Shown here: piece by piece, positions 1 through 6,782 of the stretch | Layout: every line of letters starts with the position of its first letter | Position numbering within the stretch: position 1 is the first letter of the stretch | NCBI GenBank assembly: GCA_013203725.1 | Contig: JABMPK010000011.1 | Coordinates: forward strand, 1-8,763 | From: Candidatus Uhrbacteria bacterium | GTDB lineage: Bacteria > Patescibacteriota > Patescibacteriia > UBA9934 > UBA11717 | Direction of reading: 5' to 3' | Length of the DNA: 8,763 bases | Notes under the pieces: generated by a model | What the model was told of the DNA's origin: nothing | Database searches by the model: none | Seen by the model: the letters and a program-made list of their open reading frames with translations, nothing else | Made by a program: the position numbers and the translations under genes

Positions 1-1
1 A

Positions 2-850
2 GTGAGTACAACAAGTAGCGGTGACTGGGGGTACGTGATGGGTGGCGACCTTGGAGGCGTCGCAATGCCGGCAGTTCAGTTCGCCGAGGAAGGCATGATG
101 AAATCCGAATTTGCGATGATGGACAGCTACTCGATCATGCCAGAGCCACCGCGTGGAGGCGACACAGCGGTCGATGTTGATCAAAAAATTATCCAAACTG
201 GTTACCTCACTCTTCTCGTAGACAAAATCGCGGAAGCTGTTCCGCGAATAAGCGATGTCGCTACAACACACGGCGGCTTTACACAGAACTCAAACTCTGG
301 AGAATATCCAAATGGCAATCGCTATGGTTCGCTCACCATTCGTGTACCCGCAGAGTCGTACGAGTCATCTCTGCGCGATATTCGAGCCTTAGCACTCAAG
401 GTTGTTGACGAATCTACAAACGCACAGGATGTTACCGAGGAATATACAGACCTAGAATCAAGGCTAGCTGTTGCTCAAGATGAGGAACAGGCATACCTCG
501 CGCTCCTTGATCGCACGGACTCCGTTAGCGACCTGCTTCAGGTTCAACGTGAACTTTCAAATGTACGTGCTCGTATTGAGTCACTCGAAGGCAGGATAAA
601 ATACCTTGGAAACCAAACAGAGCTTTCTACAATTACGATTTCATTAGAGGAAGAGGCGTCGATCAGTGTCCCAACAAAGCCCTACCGATTCATCTCAACA
701 GTGAAAGATGCGTTCCGTGGCGCTATCAACATCGCGCAAAGCATTGTAACGCTTCTTGTATGGGTGGTGATCGTCGGTACAATCATCGGAGTACCTCTTG
801 GAGTGATTTACTGGGTCGGACGGAAGACTTGGAATAGCCGTAAAAAATAG
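2..850 (+). CDS. DUF4349 domain membrane protein, 5' end cut by window edge
   Basis: The reading frame is open from the first base, so the GTG at position 2 is probably not the start. DUF4349 proteins normally begin with a signal or lipoprotein anchor, which would lie upstream. Visible: a low-complexity Gly/Met-rich stretch (residues 1-55), then the DUF4349 core (about 60-215) with KIIQTGYLTLLVD, LTIRVPAESYE, and DVTEEYTDLESRL, which leads into a coiled coil (about 150-200) ending RIESLEGRIKYL, then STITISLEE. A hydrophobic helix follows (about 243-272) with a basic tail (GRKTWNSRKK), placing the C-terminus in the cytoplasm and the core outside. The molecular role of the family is unknown. 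It ends 2 nt before the transketolase half, so the two are probably co-transcribed, but no functional link is evident. Family assignment is confident; the true N-terminus is not visible. Confidence 0.88.
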   Translation: MSTTSSGDWGYVMGGDLGGVAMPAVQFAEEGMMKSEFAMMDSYSIMPEPPRGGDTAVDVDQKIIQTGYLTLLVDKIAEAVPRISDVATTHGGFTQNSNSGEYPNGNRYGSLTIRVPAESYESSLRDIRALALKVVDESTNAQDVTEEYTDLESRLAVAQDEEQAYLALLDRTDSVSDLLQVQRELSNVRARIESLEGRIKYLGNQTELSTITISLEEEASISVPTKPYRFISTVKDAFRGAINIAQSIVTLLVWVVIVGTIIGVPLGVIYWVGRKTWNSRKK

Positions 851-852
851 CT

Positions 853-1845
853 ATGGCACGCACAAAGACAATAAGCACTTACCTCTCCCCTGCTACCTAC
901 AGAGAGAATGTAAAGAAGATCCCAACACGTAATGGTTACGGTGACGGGGTTGTTCAGGCTGGGAAAAAGAATGAAGACGTGATTGTATTGTGCTGTGACT
1001 TGACCGATTCAACGCGAAGCAAGCAATTCAAAGACGCATTTCCCGAACGGTTTATTCAGATGGGCATTGCCGAGCAATCAATGGCGGGTGTTGCTGGCGG
1101 ACTCGCGCTTGAGGGCAAGGTGCCGTTCATCTCAAGCTATGCTGCATTCTCACCTGGGCGAAACTGGGAACAGATTAGACTTGTTGCGTGTCTACAAAAC
1201 CAGAATATCAAGATCATGGGCGCGCACGCCGGCGTATCGGTGGGGCCAGACGGCGCGACTCACCAGATGCTTGAGGACATTGCCATTATGCGTGTCCTCC
1301 CCAACATGACTGTACTCTCCCCTTGCGACTTCCTGGAGGCAAAGCGTGCGGTGATAGATGCGGCTAAGCTCGATGGTCCTGTCTACATCCGTTTTGGCCG
1401 TTCTGCAACACCATCTTTCACCACAGCAAAGACACCATTCAAGATTGGACGTGCTGAGATATTCAAAGACGGATCGGATGTTGCAATTATCGGATGCGGA
1501 CCGTTAGTACACGAGGCTCTTATGGCCGCGAAGATGTTGAAAGAAAAAGGTATCGACGCGATGGTCATCAACGCGCATACAATCAAGCCACTCGATCGTA
1601 AGACGATCGTAGCAGCGGCCAAAAAATGTGGAGCGGTCGTGACGGTCGAAGAAGCACAGTGCACAGGAGGGCTCGGAGGAGCCGTCGCCGAATGCCTCGC
1701 AAAAGACCAACCAACCCCCATGCAGTTTGTAGCAGTCCACGACCGCTTTGGCACGTCGGGCACGCCAGACGAACTCATGCACGAGTTCGAGCTAGATCGC
1801 AAAGCGATTGTTGCGGCGGCACTCGAAGTTGTCAAAATGAAATAA
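853..1845 (+). CDS. Transketolase, C-terminal subunit (split transketolase)
   Basis: This 330-residue protein matches the C-terminal half of split transketolases: a pyrimidine-binding domain (about 15-190) and the C-terminal transketolase domain (about 200-325). It contains GIAEQSMAGVAGGLA (71-85), where E74 fits the glutamate that activates thiamine diphosphate, GPDGATHQMLEDIA (131-144), YIRFGR (179-184), and HDRFGTSGTPDEL (296-308). With an N-terminal diphosphate-binding partner it should move two-carbon ketol units between pentose, triose and tetrose/heptulose phosphates in the cytoplasm. That partner, often next door in other genomes, is not in the window. The ATG lies 2 nt after the DUF4349 stop and has no Shine-Dalgarno motif; it is the earliest ATG that keeps the family's N-terminus. 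A strong terminator follows the stop. A DXS-like enzyme is less likely because the protein lacks the N-terminal domain altogether. Confidence 0.93.
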   Translation: MARTKTISTYLSPATYRENVKKIPTRNGYGDGVVQAGKKNEDVIVLCCDLTDSTRSKQFKDAFPERFIQMGIAEQSMAGVAGGLALEGKVPFISSYAAFSPGRNWEQIRLVACLQNQNIKIMGAHAGVSVGPDGATHQMLEDIAIMRVLPNMTVLSPCDFLEAKRAVIDAAKLDGPVYIRFGRSATPSFTTAKTPFKIGRAEIFKDGSDVAIIGCGPLVHEALMAAKMLKEKGIDAMVINAHTIKPLDRKTIVAAAKKCGAVVTVEEAQCTGGLGGAVAECLAKDQPTPMQFVAVHDRFGTSGTPDELMHEFELDRKAIVAAALEVVKMK

Positions 1846-1851
1846 CATATT

Positions 1852-1876
1852 CCCCGCATTTACGTGCGGGGTTTTT
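1852..1876 (+). terminator. Rho-independent terminator after the transketolase gene
   Basis: A perfect 7-bp GC-rich stem (CCCCGCA at 1852-1858 with TGCGGGG at 1865-1871) closes a 6-nt loop and is followed at once by five T residues (1872-1876). It sits 6 nt after the stop codon, so it should end the DUF4349/transketolase transcript. Confidence 0.92.
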
Positions 1877-1887
1877 GTATAGAATGA

Positions 1888-1919
1888 TATATCACGTCGT
1901 TCGCGAACGACGTGATATA
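1888..1919. promoter_or_regulatory. Perfect 32-bp palindrome, candidate operator
   Basis: Positions 1888-1919 are exactly self-complementary over 16 bp per arm, centred between 1903 and 1904 on TTCGCGAA. The outer ends read TATATCACGTCG and CGACGTGATATA. The right end overlaps the -10 box of the PfkB gene that starts at 1931, so a dimeric repressor bound here would block RNA polymerase. No T-tract follows, so it is not a terminator. It could also act as a cruciform or, in read-through RNA, as a 14-16-bp hairpin. No regulator gene is nearby to pair with it. Confidence 0.6.
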
Positions 1920-1921
1920 CT
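1913..1921 (+). promoter_or_regulatory. Extended -10 promoter for PfkB kinase 1
   Basis: TGATATACT matches an extended -10 element (TG, one base, then TATACT at 1916-1921). No good -35 is seen at 17-18 bp upstream, where the palindrome's left arm lies. The expected start of transcription (about 1928) is only a few bases before the ATG at 1931, which suggests a leaderless or nearly leaderless mRNA. The tRNA-Ala promoter has nearly the same box (TGATATAGT). Confidence 0.5.
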
Positions 1922-1930
1922 AGTAACAAT

Positions 1931-2902
1931 ATGTATGATGTAACAACCGTCGGTGATATTAAGCTCGACGTATTTATTGATCTTGGTAACGATGCCAAGG
2001 TTCATTGTGGTATCAACAAAGAAGACTGTGTGATGGAGATAAAATATGGTGAAAAAATCCCAGTGGATACTGCGGACACGATGATGGCAGGGACTGCTCC
2101 GAATGTTGCAATTGGAATTCGACGCTTAGGTGGTGCGTCGTCGATTGTGAGCGTTGTAGGCGAAGATGCTACGGCCACGCTCGCCATGGAGGGGCTCAAA
2201 AAGGAAGGTATCTCTACTGACTATGTGACTATTGCCAAAGGAACTAAGTCGAGTTTCTCAGCTGTGCTGAATTTTGAAGGAGAAAGCACTGTTCTGGCAG
2301 TACATGAGCCTCATACTTTTACGATGCCGCCAAACATCAAAACGGAATGGCTATTTGTTTCTGAACTTGGACCTGACTATAAAGATTTATACAAGGAGAT
2401 CACGAAGATGGCGGAGAATGGAATGAAGGTCGCTATCAATCCCGGTACGATTCAACTCGAAAAGCTCGATAAAACTCTTTATGAGCTTATAAAGATTGCG
2501 GATTTACTGATTTTGAATAAAGACGAGGCGCAGTCGTTATGTAACTGTCCGACCGACGATCCTGGAGCGCTCGTTAGAACCATGCAACAGCTTGGACCAA
2601 AGATCGCCATTGTTACAAACGGAAGAGATGGGTCATATGCATCCGACGACAGCAAGATTTTTCACGCTCCCCTTTTTGATATCGGGGATAGGGTGGAAGC
2701 GACGGGCGCAGGCGACGCATTTTCGACTGGAGTACTCGGTGCGCTCATAATGGGCCATGATCTGCAGACTGCGCTTACCTGGGGATCGGTAAACTCTGGA
2801 TCGGTTGTAAAATTTATAGGACCACAAAAAGGACTACTTACTAAACAACAAATGTTAGACGAAATCGCTAATCAACCCGGGTACCAGGTTACAACAATTT
2901 AG
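1931..2902 (+). CDS. PfkB-family carbohydrate kinase 1
   Basis: A 323-residue member of the ribokinase/PfkB superfamily, which phosphorylates sugars or sugar phosphates with ATP. Visible: the N-terminal strand YDVTTVGDIKLDVFID, the substrate-side motif MAGTAPNVAIGIRRLGG (52-68), VVGEDA (75-80), NPGTIQLEKLDK (170-181), LNKDEA (195-200), TNGRDGSYA (229-237), and the C-terminal signature EATGAGDAFSTGVLGA (256-271) with D262 as catalytic base and the GAG anion hole. At the usual di-glycine hinge it has Ala-Gly (A53-G54). Length is typical. The substrate cannot be read from sequence; the adjacent class II aldolase (1 nt away) favours a ketose phosphate such as fructose-6-phosphate, tagatose-6-phosphate or sedoheptulose-7-phosphate, but this is inference. 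It has no Shine-Dalgarno site, and the ATG lies about where transcription should begin. Confidence 0.9.
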   Translation: MYDVTTVGDIKLDVFIDLGNDAKVHCGINKEDCVMEIKYGEKIPVDTADTMMAGTAPNVAIGIRRLGGASSIVSVVGEDATATLAMEGLKKEGISTDYVTIAKGTKSSFSAVLNFEGESTVLAVHEPHTFTMPPNIKTEWLFVSELGPDYKDLYKEITKMAENGMKVAINPGTIQLEKLDKTLYELIKIADLLILNKDEAQSLCNCPTDDPGALVRTMQQLGPKIAIVTNGRDGSYASDDSKIFHAPLFDIGDRVEATGAGDAFSTGVLGALIMGHDLQTALTWGSVNSGSVVKFIGPQKGLLTKQQMLDEIANQPGYQVTTI

Positions 2903-2903
2903 T

Positions 2904-3830
2904 ATGCTTACAAACTCATCATCATTTTTAAAGAAAGCGCACAAAGGTAACTATGCGATTGGCGGTTTTAATGTAAATAACATGGAGTTACTACAGGCGA
3001 TCGTGAAGGCAGGTATCGAAAAGAAGTCGCCGTTGATTATACAGACAAGTCAGGGCGCAATTGAATACGCCGGGATGGAACTCATCGGCGCTATGGTACA
3101 TTCGATTTCAAAGGACGTTAGTATCCCTATAGCCTTTCATCTAGATCACGGAACAAACGTCGACCTTGTGAAGGAAGCGATACAAAGTGGTTTCTACACA
3201 AGTGTAATGATCGACGCATCGTCCAAGCCATTCAATGAGAACGTGAAGATAACTCGCGAGATTGTAAAACTAGCGCACAAAAAAGGTATTTGGGTGGAGG
3301 CGGAGCTTGGCGCGATTCCGGGCAAGGAGGACCAGGTGAATGTTAACGAGGCGAATGCGTTTTTTACAGATCCAGAAGAAGCCGGGACGTTTGTTGAGAT
3401 GACAGGATGTGACGCGTTGGCGATTTCTATCGGAACAAAGCATGGCGTGTTCAAATATTCCAAGGGAAAAGCAAAACTCGACATAAAGCGTTTACTAGAA
3501 ATCAAGAAGCATACGAATGTCCCCCTTGTTCTTCACGGTGCGAGCGAGATCCCACGCGAACTCAAGAAGATTGTTGAACAATACGGCGCAGACCTCTCAG
3601 ATGCGTTTGGCGTTTCACCAAGCACTCTTAAAAAAGCAATCACGAATGGCATCAACAAGGTGAATACCGACTCTGACCTTAGAATCGCGTTCACGGGAGG
3701 CGTTGACCGCTACATGACGAAGCATCCAAACAACATGGACCCACGAAAGTACTTGGCTGCCGGGCGTGACGCGACTCGTAAAGCTGTCGCTCGTCGTATT
3801 GACCAGCTCGGGTCTGCTGGAAAGGCCTAG
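2904..3830 (+). CDS. fba: Class II fructose-bisphosphate aldolase
   Basis: A 308-residue zinc-dependent aldolase that reversibly splits fructose-1,6-bisphosphate (and in some members sedoheptulose- or tagatose-bisphosphate) to give DHAP. Seen in order: GGFNVNNME (20-28), AFHLDHGTN (77-85) with D81 as the catalytic acid/base and H82 as zinc ligand, GFYTSVMIDASS (96-107), WVEAELGAIPG (130-140) with E134 in the metal site, FTDPEEAGTFVEMTGCDALAIS ending at 175, GTKHG with zinc ligand H180, LVLHGASEIP (208-217) with zinc ligand H211, and the phosphate-binding INKVNTDSDLRIAF (250-263). The ending MDPRKYL...GSAGKA resembles the shorter aldolases of Thermus-like type rather than the long E. coli form. 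The start is 1 nt after the kinase stop (TAG-T-ATG), without a Shine-Dalgarno site, suggesting translational coupling. All key residues are present, so it should be active. Confidence 0.95.
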   Translation: MLTNSSSFLKKAHKGNYAIGGFNVNNMELLQAIVKAGIEKKSPLIIQTSQGAIEYAGMELIGAMVHSISKDVSIPIAFHLDHGTNVDLVKEAIQSGFYTSVMIDASSKPFNENVKITREIVKLAHKKGIWVEAELGAIPGKEDQVNVNEANAFFTDPEEAGTFVEMTGCDALAISIGTKHGVFKYSKGKAKLDIKRLLEIKKHTNVPLVLHGASEIPRELKKIVEQYGADLSDAFGVSPSTLKKAITNGINKVNTDSDLRIAFTGGVDRYMTKHPNNMDPRKYLAAGRDATRKAVARRIDQLGSAGKA

Positions 3831-3953
3831 CGGCGTCTGAACCGCTGAATCGAAAAGGTTGCTTCGCTACCGCTCCCTCCGAAGGCGGGCGCGGCGCAAT
3901 GACGCGCTGGAGAAAGCTAGATCTACAATTTAAGAATAAAAAACCAACAGCAC
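3831..3953. other. GC-rich 123-nt intergenic region with possible hairpins and weak promoter
   Basis: No ORF is convincing here. The first 80 nt are GC-rich and hairpin-prone: AGCGG (3829-3833) with CCGCT (3842-3846), an imperfect stem across 3870-3891 (CCGCTCCCTCCGAAGGCGGG core), and GCGCG (3889-3893) with CGCGC (3903-3907). None is followed by a T-tract, so a standard terminator is not supported. The 3870-3889 part faintly resembles the palindromic elements in the tRNA-Ala leader. The last 45 nt are A-rich; TACAAT at 3924-3929 could be a -10 box with only a poor -35, placing a start near 3936 for the next gene. Confidence 0.4.
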
Positions 3954-4946
3954 ATGAAATTTAACGTAATCACAATAGGTTCTGCGGTGAAGGACGTCTT
4001 TGTACAGAGCGATAAATTTTATGTGGAGAAGTCCGAGCGCTTCCCCGGCAACGAGGACGCTTGTTTTGTACTCGGAGGTAAGATCGAGGTTGATCAACCA
4101 GTGTTCGGATCTGGTGGTGGTGCAACAAACGCAGCGGCTACTTTCGCAAAGCTAGGGCTCAAGTCTGCTGTTGTTGCAAAGATCGGCGATGACGTTACCG
4201 GCAAAGAGGTCGTGGACGACATACACCAGCACGGAGTCTATACAAACCTAATGGTAACTTCGGCCAAGGGAGGCACAGGATACTCCACGTTGCTCACAGC
4301 TGCGAACGGACAACGAACCGCAGTTGTGTACAGAGGAGTGTCCAAGGATCTAAGTGTTAAAGATATGCCGTGGTCCAAGATGCAGGCGGACTGGTTTTAT
4401 ATGACGAGTTTAGGTGGAAATATTCCGCTCATAAAGAAGATCTTCGCTTTCGCTGCGAAAAACGACATAAAGATAGCATGGAATCCAGGAAGTCTGGAGC
4501 TCGACAAAGGCTCGAAGATCTTGGAACCACTTTTCAAGAGAACAGACATCTTGTCGCTCAATCATGACGAGGCAGCATTAGTTAGCAAGGTGGCGAGAAA
4601 AGATTTGCGTGGCATCATAAAAAAGATGTCTTCTCTAGTTGGTGGCGTGTTCGTTCTAACAGATGGCAAACATGGAACTTACGCATGCAGAGATAACGAA
4701 TGCTTCTTTGCACATCCAACAGACGTACCCGTGATAAATGCTACGGGGTCTGGAGATGCGTTTGGAAGCGCGTTCACAACTGGCATGATGCAATCCGATG
4801 GTGATATAATCACTTCACTAAGACTCGGCACGTTAAATGCTGAGTCTGTCATACAAGTAGTTGGTGCGAAGGAAGGCATACTCAACCGTATGCCGGGATC
4901 GCGACGACTCGCATCCATTCAAGTTGAACCATATCGAATACATTAA
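3954..4946 (+). CDS. PfkB-family carbohydrate kinase 2
   Basis: A 330-residue ribokinase-like sugar kinase, related to the kinase at 1931-2902 but clearly diverged. Visible: VITIGSAVKDVFV (5-17), an insertion with FPGNEDACFVLGGKIEVD (30-47) probably forming the lid, the canonical GGGATNAAATFAKLGL (54-69), KIGDDVTGK (76-84), NPGSLELDKG (177-186), LNHDEAALV (202-210), LTDGKHGTYA (235-244) and INATGSGDAFGSAF (261-274) with D268 as catalytic base. Both kinases share the GKI/EKI-x-VD lid strand, the NPG...L(E)K/DK motif and the LN-x-DEA motif, so they are paralogues probably using related substrates. It follows the aldolase after a 123-nt gap and ends 1 nt before the next gene. It has no Shine-Dalgarno site; the ATG gives the expected N-terminal beta strand directly. 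Substrate unknown; ribokinase- or adenosine-kinase-like activity is possible. Confidence 0.91.
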   Translation: MKFNVITIGSAVKDVFVQSDKFYVEKSERFPGNEDACFVLGGKIEVDQPVFGSGGGATNAAATFAKLGLKSAVVAKIGDDVTGKEVVDDIHQHGVYTNLMVTSAKGGTGYSTLLTAANGQRTAVVYRGVSKDLSVKDMPWSKMQADWFYMTSLGGNIPLIKKIFAFAAKNDIKIAWNPGSLELDKGSKILEPLFKRTDILSLNHDEAALVSKVARKDLRGIIKKMSSLVGGVFVLTDGKHGTYACRDNECFFAHPTDVPVINATGSGDAFGSAFTTGMMQSDGDIITSLRLGTLNAESVIQVVGAKEGILNRMPGSRRLASIQVEPYRIH

Positions 4947-4947
4947 T

Positions 4948-5760
4948 ATGCCAAGATTGAGAAAGAAAACTAGCACAAACCGTGCGCCATCACAGCAGCC
5001 TGCCAAGAAATCGCATAACCACTCAGGATTCATTGCGGCTATCATCATTGCAATGGTGCTTTTCCTAGCTGCCGGCGCTGTTGCATACATGTCTTGGAGT
5101 AATGAGAGCACGCTTTCAGACAAGGTGAGCAATCTAATGCAGCAAAATGAGATGCTTGTAGAGGAGAATGCAATGCTTGCGGACGAAAGTGAGGAGAATG
5201 CTGTTACAAGATTTTACTTCGCACAGATACAGGGTGACACATACCAGATTCGATCGTTAGACAGTAACGGAGTCGATGAGCTTGTGTACACTTCGCAAAC
5301 TCCTCACGAAATATTAAAAGTTTACGCTCAGCCACGTGTAGGTTTTGATGGAAAGATATTTATACAAAGATTGAGTGAAGGAGATGACCCAGGTCTCAAC
5401 CTTCAAACACTGGATACAGCAACTGGACAGATCGGGATTGCGCAGTTGAACAAGGATCTTCCGGGTGCGCGTGCAACAATTCTTTCACCAGACGAAAGAA
5501 TGATCGCCGCAGTTTACGACAATCCCGAGTTTGGACTTGATACGCTAGAACTCAAGGTCTGGAGCCTGCTGGATGACTCAAGCGAGACGCTTGTCACCTT
5601 GGCTGACAACGAAAGTTTTGTAAGTGCGTATGACGGACTCGGCGGTTCGTACGGACAGAAAATTACTTGGACTTCCTTGTCTTGCGTAGAAGTACTGATC
5701 TACAAAAAGAGTATCTACGGAGAAAATGTTGTGAACGAGTATCGAGAGTTCTGCATGTAA
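4948..5760 (+). CDS. Membrane-anchored extracytoplasmic protein, propeller-like (paralogue A)
   Basis: I do not recognise a named family. The 270-residue protein has a basic cytoplasmic N-terminus (PRLRKKTSTNR...KK), one transmembrane helix (about 27-47), a heptad-like acidic stretch (about 53-84, possible coiled coil), and an exported domain. That domain contains VYAQPRVGFDGKIFI (125-139), TLDTATGQIG (154-163), LSPDERMIAAVYDN (179-192) and LKVWSLLDD (202-210), which resemble blades of WD40/TolB-type beta-propellers. Two cysteines near the end (C246, C269) may form a disulfide. The start at 4948 is chosen over an upstream TTG at 4861 because it lies 1 nt after the kinase stop, removes an 86-nt overlap, and gives MP-plus-basic residues as in its neighbours. 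The protein at 5821-6780 is a paralogue. A terminator follows. Function unknown; perhaps surface binding or envelope work. Confidence 0.82.
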   Translation: MPRLRKKTSTNRAPSQQPAKKSHNHSGFIAAIIIAMVLFLAAGAVAYMSWSNESTLSDKVSNLMQQNEMLVEENAMLADESEENAVTRFYFAQIQGDTYQIRSLDSNGVDELVYTSQTPHEILKVYAQPRVGFDGKIFIQRLSEGDDPGLNLQTLDTATGQIGIAQLNKDLPGARATILSPDERMIAAVYDNPEFGLDTLELKVWSLLDDSSETLVTLADNESFVSAYDGLGGSYGQKITWTSLSCVEVLIYKKSIYGENVVNEYREFCM

Positions 5761-5770
5761 GAAAAGTTGA

Positions 5771-5807
5771 GATGCTGCCATGGTATAATGGTGGCATCTT
5801 TTATTTT
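5771..5807 (+). terminator. Rho-independent terminator with promoter-like loop
   Basis: An 11-bp stem (5771-5781 with 5788-5798, two wobble pairs) has a GGTATA loop (5782-5787) and is followed by TTTTATTTT (5799-5807). It lies 10 nt after the stop of the preceding gene and should end the kinase/aldolase transcript. Confidence 0.82.
5781..5789 (+). promoter_or_regulatory. Candidate extended -10 promoter inside the terminator hairpin
   Basis: TGGTATAAT is a perfect consensus -10 (TATAAT at 5784-5789) with the TG extension. No -35 at the right distance is evident. The predicted transcription start near 5796 would give a T-rich leader of about 25 nt before the ATG at 5821. It is the only promoter-like sequence I see for the 5821-8472 cassette. 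Confidence 0.4.
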
Positions 5808-5820
5808 ATGCTTGTCTCAT

Positions 5821-6780
5821 ATGCCCGCAATTCAATCAACAACACCACCAACACCTGGACCTGCTAACTCACCAAAGCCGGCTGCAAATAAAGTTGCACC
5901 TAAAACAGTAATTGCTCCACCACCTATGCAATCAATGGGACAGATCCACAAACATACAGGATTTATAATTGCTATCGCAGTAACAACGTTGTTGCTAATT
6001 GCATCAGCTGTCCTTGCGTACATTACGTGGTCAAATGGAGAGTCTTTGAAGAACGACATAATTGGCTTGAACAGCAACGCACAACAGATTGCACAAGAAC
6101 GAGACATGGTTAGTACTGATCTTAAAAAAGCTCTAGAAGACCTTGCTAATGCGCCAAAACCAGCACCATTCTTTTACACAACTGCCGAGCTAACGGAAGA
6201 CGGCGACTTAACAACCACCCTTCATAGTTTAACGACTGAGGGAAAGGCAGACATATTTACAACAACCGGTCCTTTCTCAACATCGTACTCAGTTTATGCA
6301 ACTCCACGTGTTGGATTTGACGGACGAATTTGGTTAGACGAGAATTCTGACACCAATAGTCCAGGAATCGCACTACGAGAGTTCGACACAATTGCCGGAA
6401 CTACATTGATGCCGACTCTTTTCTCGGACTTCCTACCAGTACCAGATGCAATTGCACTCTCGCCAGATGAGACTCGCATTGCCGCGGCTTACAGCAACGA
6501 AAACACAGCTAGACCAGACTTAGCTGGGCAGTTGGTTGCATGGGATTTGCTTACAGGTGACATGACATCTCTTGGTACACTCGAACCTAGTGAGCATTTT
6601 GGTGATACTTACTTCTCAGAGATATGGGACTCACAAATTTCTACATTCAATGTTCAGTGGGAAAGCAATGACTGCGCAGTCTCAAGTGTATACGCCGATG
6701 TTGCAGTTGAAGCTACAGAAACTGAAGCCGCTAAAACAGTGCGCCAATATGGTGGCAACCGATATTTCTGCATGGAATAA
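5821..6780 (+). CDS. Membrane-anchored extracytoplasmic protein, propeller-like (paralogue B)
   Basis: An unnamed 319-residue protein, clearly a paralogue of the one at 4948-5760. A Pro/Thr/Ala-rich cytoplasmic tail (1-40) leads to H-TGFIIAIAVTTLLLIASAVLAYITWSN, with the transmembrane helix at about 47-68. A polar, possibly coiled region follows (73-110), then a Pro linker. The exported domain has VYATPRVGFDGRIWL (158-172), REFDTIAGTT (186-195), LSPDETRIAAAYSNE (213-227), LVAWDLLTGD (238-247) and a C-terminal cysteine pair (C285, C317). Each block has a counterpart at the same place in paralogue A. I chose ATG 5821 because it begins MP like the neighbouring genes; the in-frame ATG at 5788 lies inside the terminator hairpin and an in-frame TTG at 5767 precedes it. 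It heads a new cassette and ends 2 nt before the dehydrogenase. Function unknown. Confidence 0.82.
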   Translation: MPAIQSTTPPTPGPANSPKPAANKVAPKTVIAPPPMQSMGQIHKHTGFIIAIAVTTLLLIASAVLAYITWSNGESLKNDIIGLNSNAQQIAQERDMVSTDLKKALEDLANAPKPAPFFYTTAELTEDGDLTTTLHSLTTEGKADIFTTTGPFSTSYSVYATPRVGFDGRIWLDENSDTNSPGIALREFDTIAGTTLMPTLFSDFLPVPDAIALSPDETRIAAAYSNENTARPDLAGQLVAWDLLTGDMTSLGTLEPSEHFGDTYFSEIWDSQISTFNVQWESNDCAVSSVYADVAVEATETEAAKTVRQYGGNRYFCME

Positions 6781-6782
6781 AT

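Noticed and set aside
2..4. GTG at the left edge as true start of the DUF4349 gene
   Set aside because: The frame is open at the window edge, and the family normally carries an N-terminal export signal not seen here.
1383..1859. 158-codon ORF on the minus strand
   Set aside because: It lies antisense to the conserved transketolase gene, has Ser/Ala-rich shadow composition and no promoter or family motif.
1888..1919. Second terminator after the transketolase gene
   Set aside because: The palindrome has no following T-tract, and a complete terminator already lies just upstream.
4861..4947. Upstream TTG start extending the 4948 gene by 29 codons
   Set aside because: It would overlap the kinase by 86 nt, and the added residues have no counterpart in the paralogue; the ATG at 4948 gives the usual 1-nt junction.
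5767..5820. Upstream starts (TTG 5767, ATG 5788) for paralogue B, adding a hydrophobic stretch
   Set aside because: The extension is the translated terminator hairpin and T-tract; the hydrophobicity comes from those T residues.
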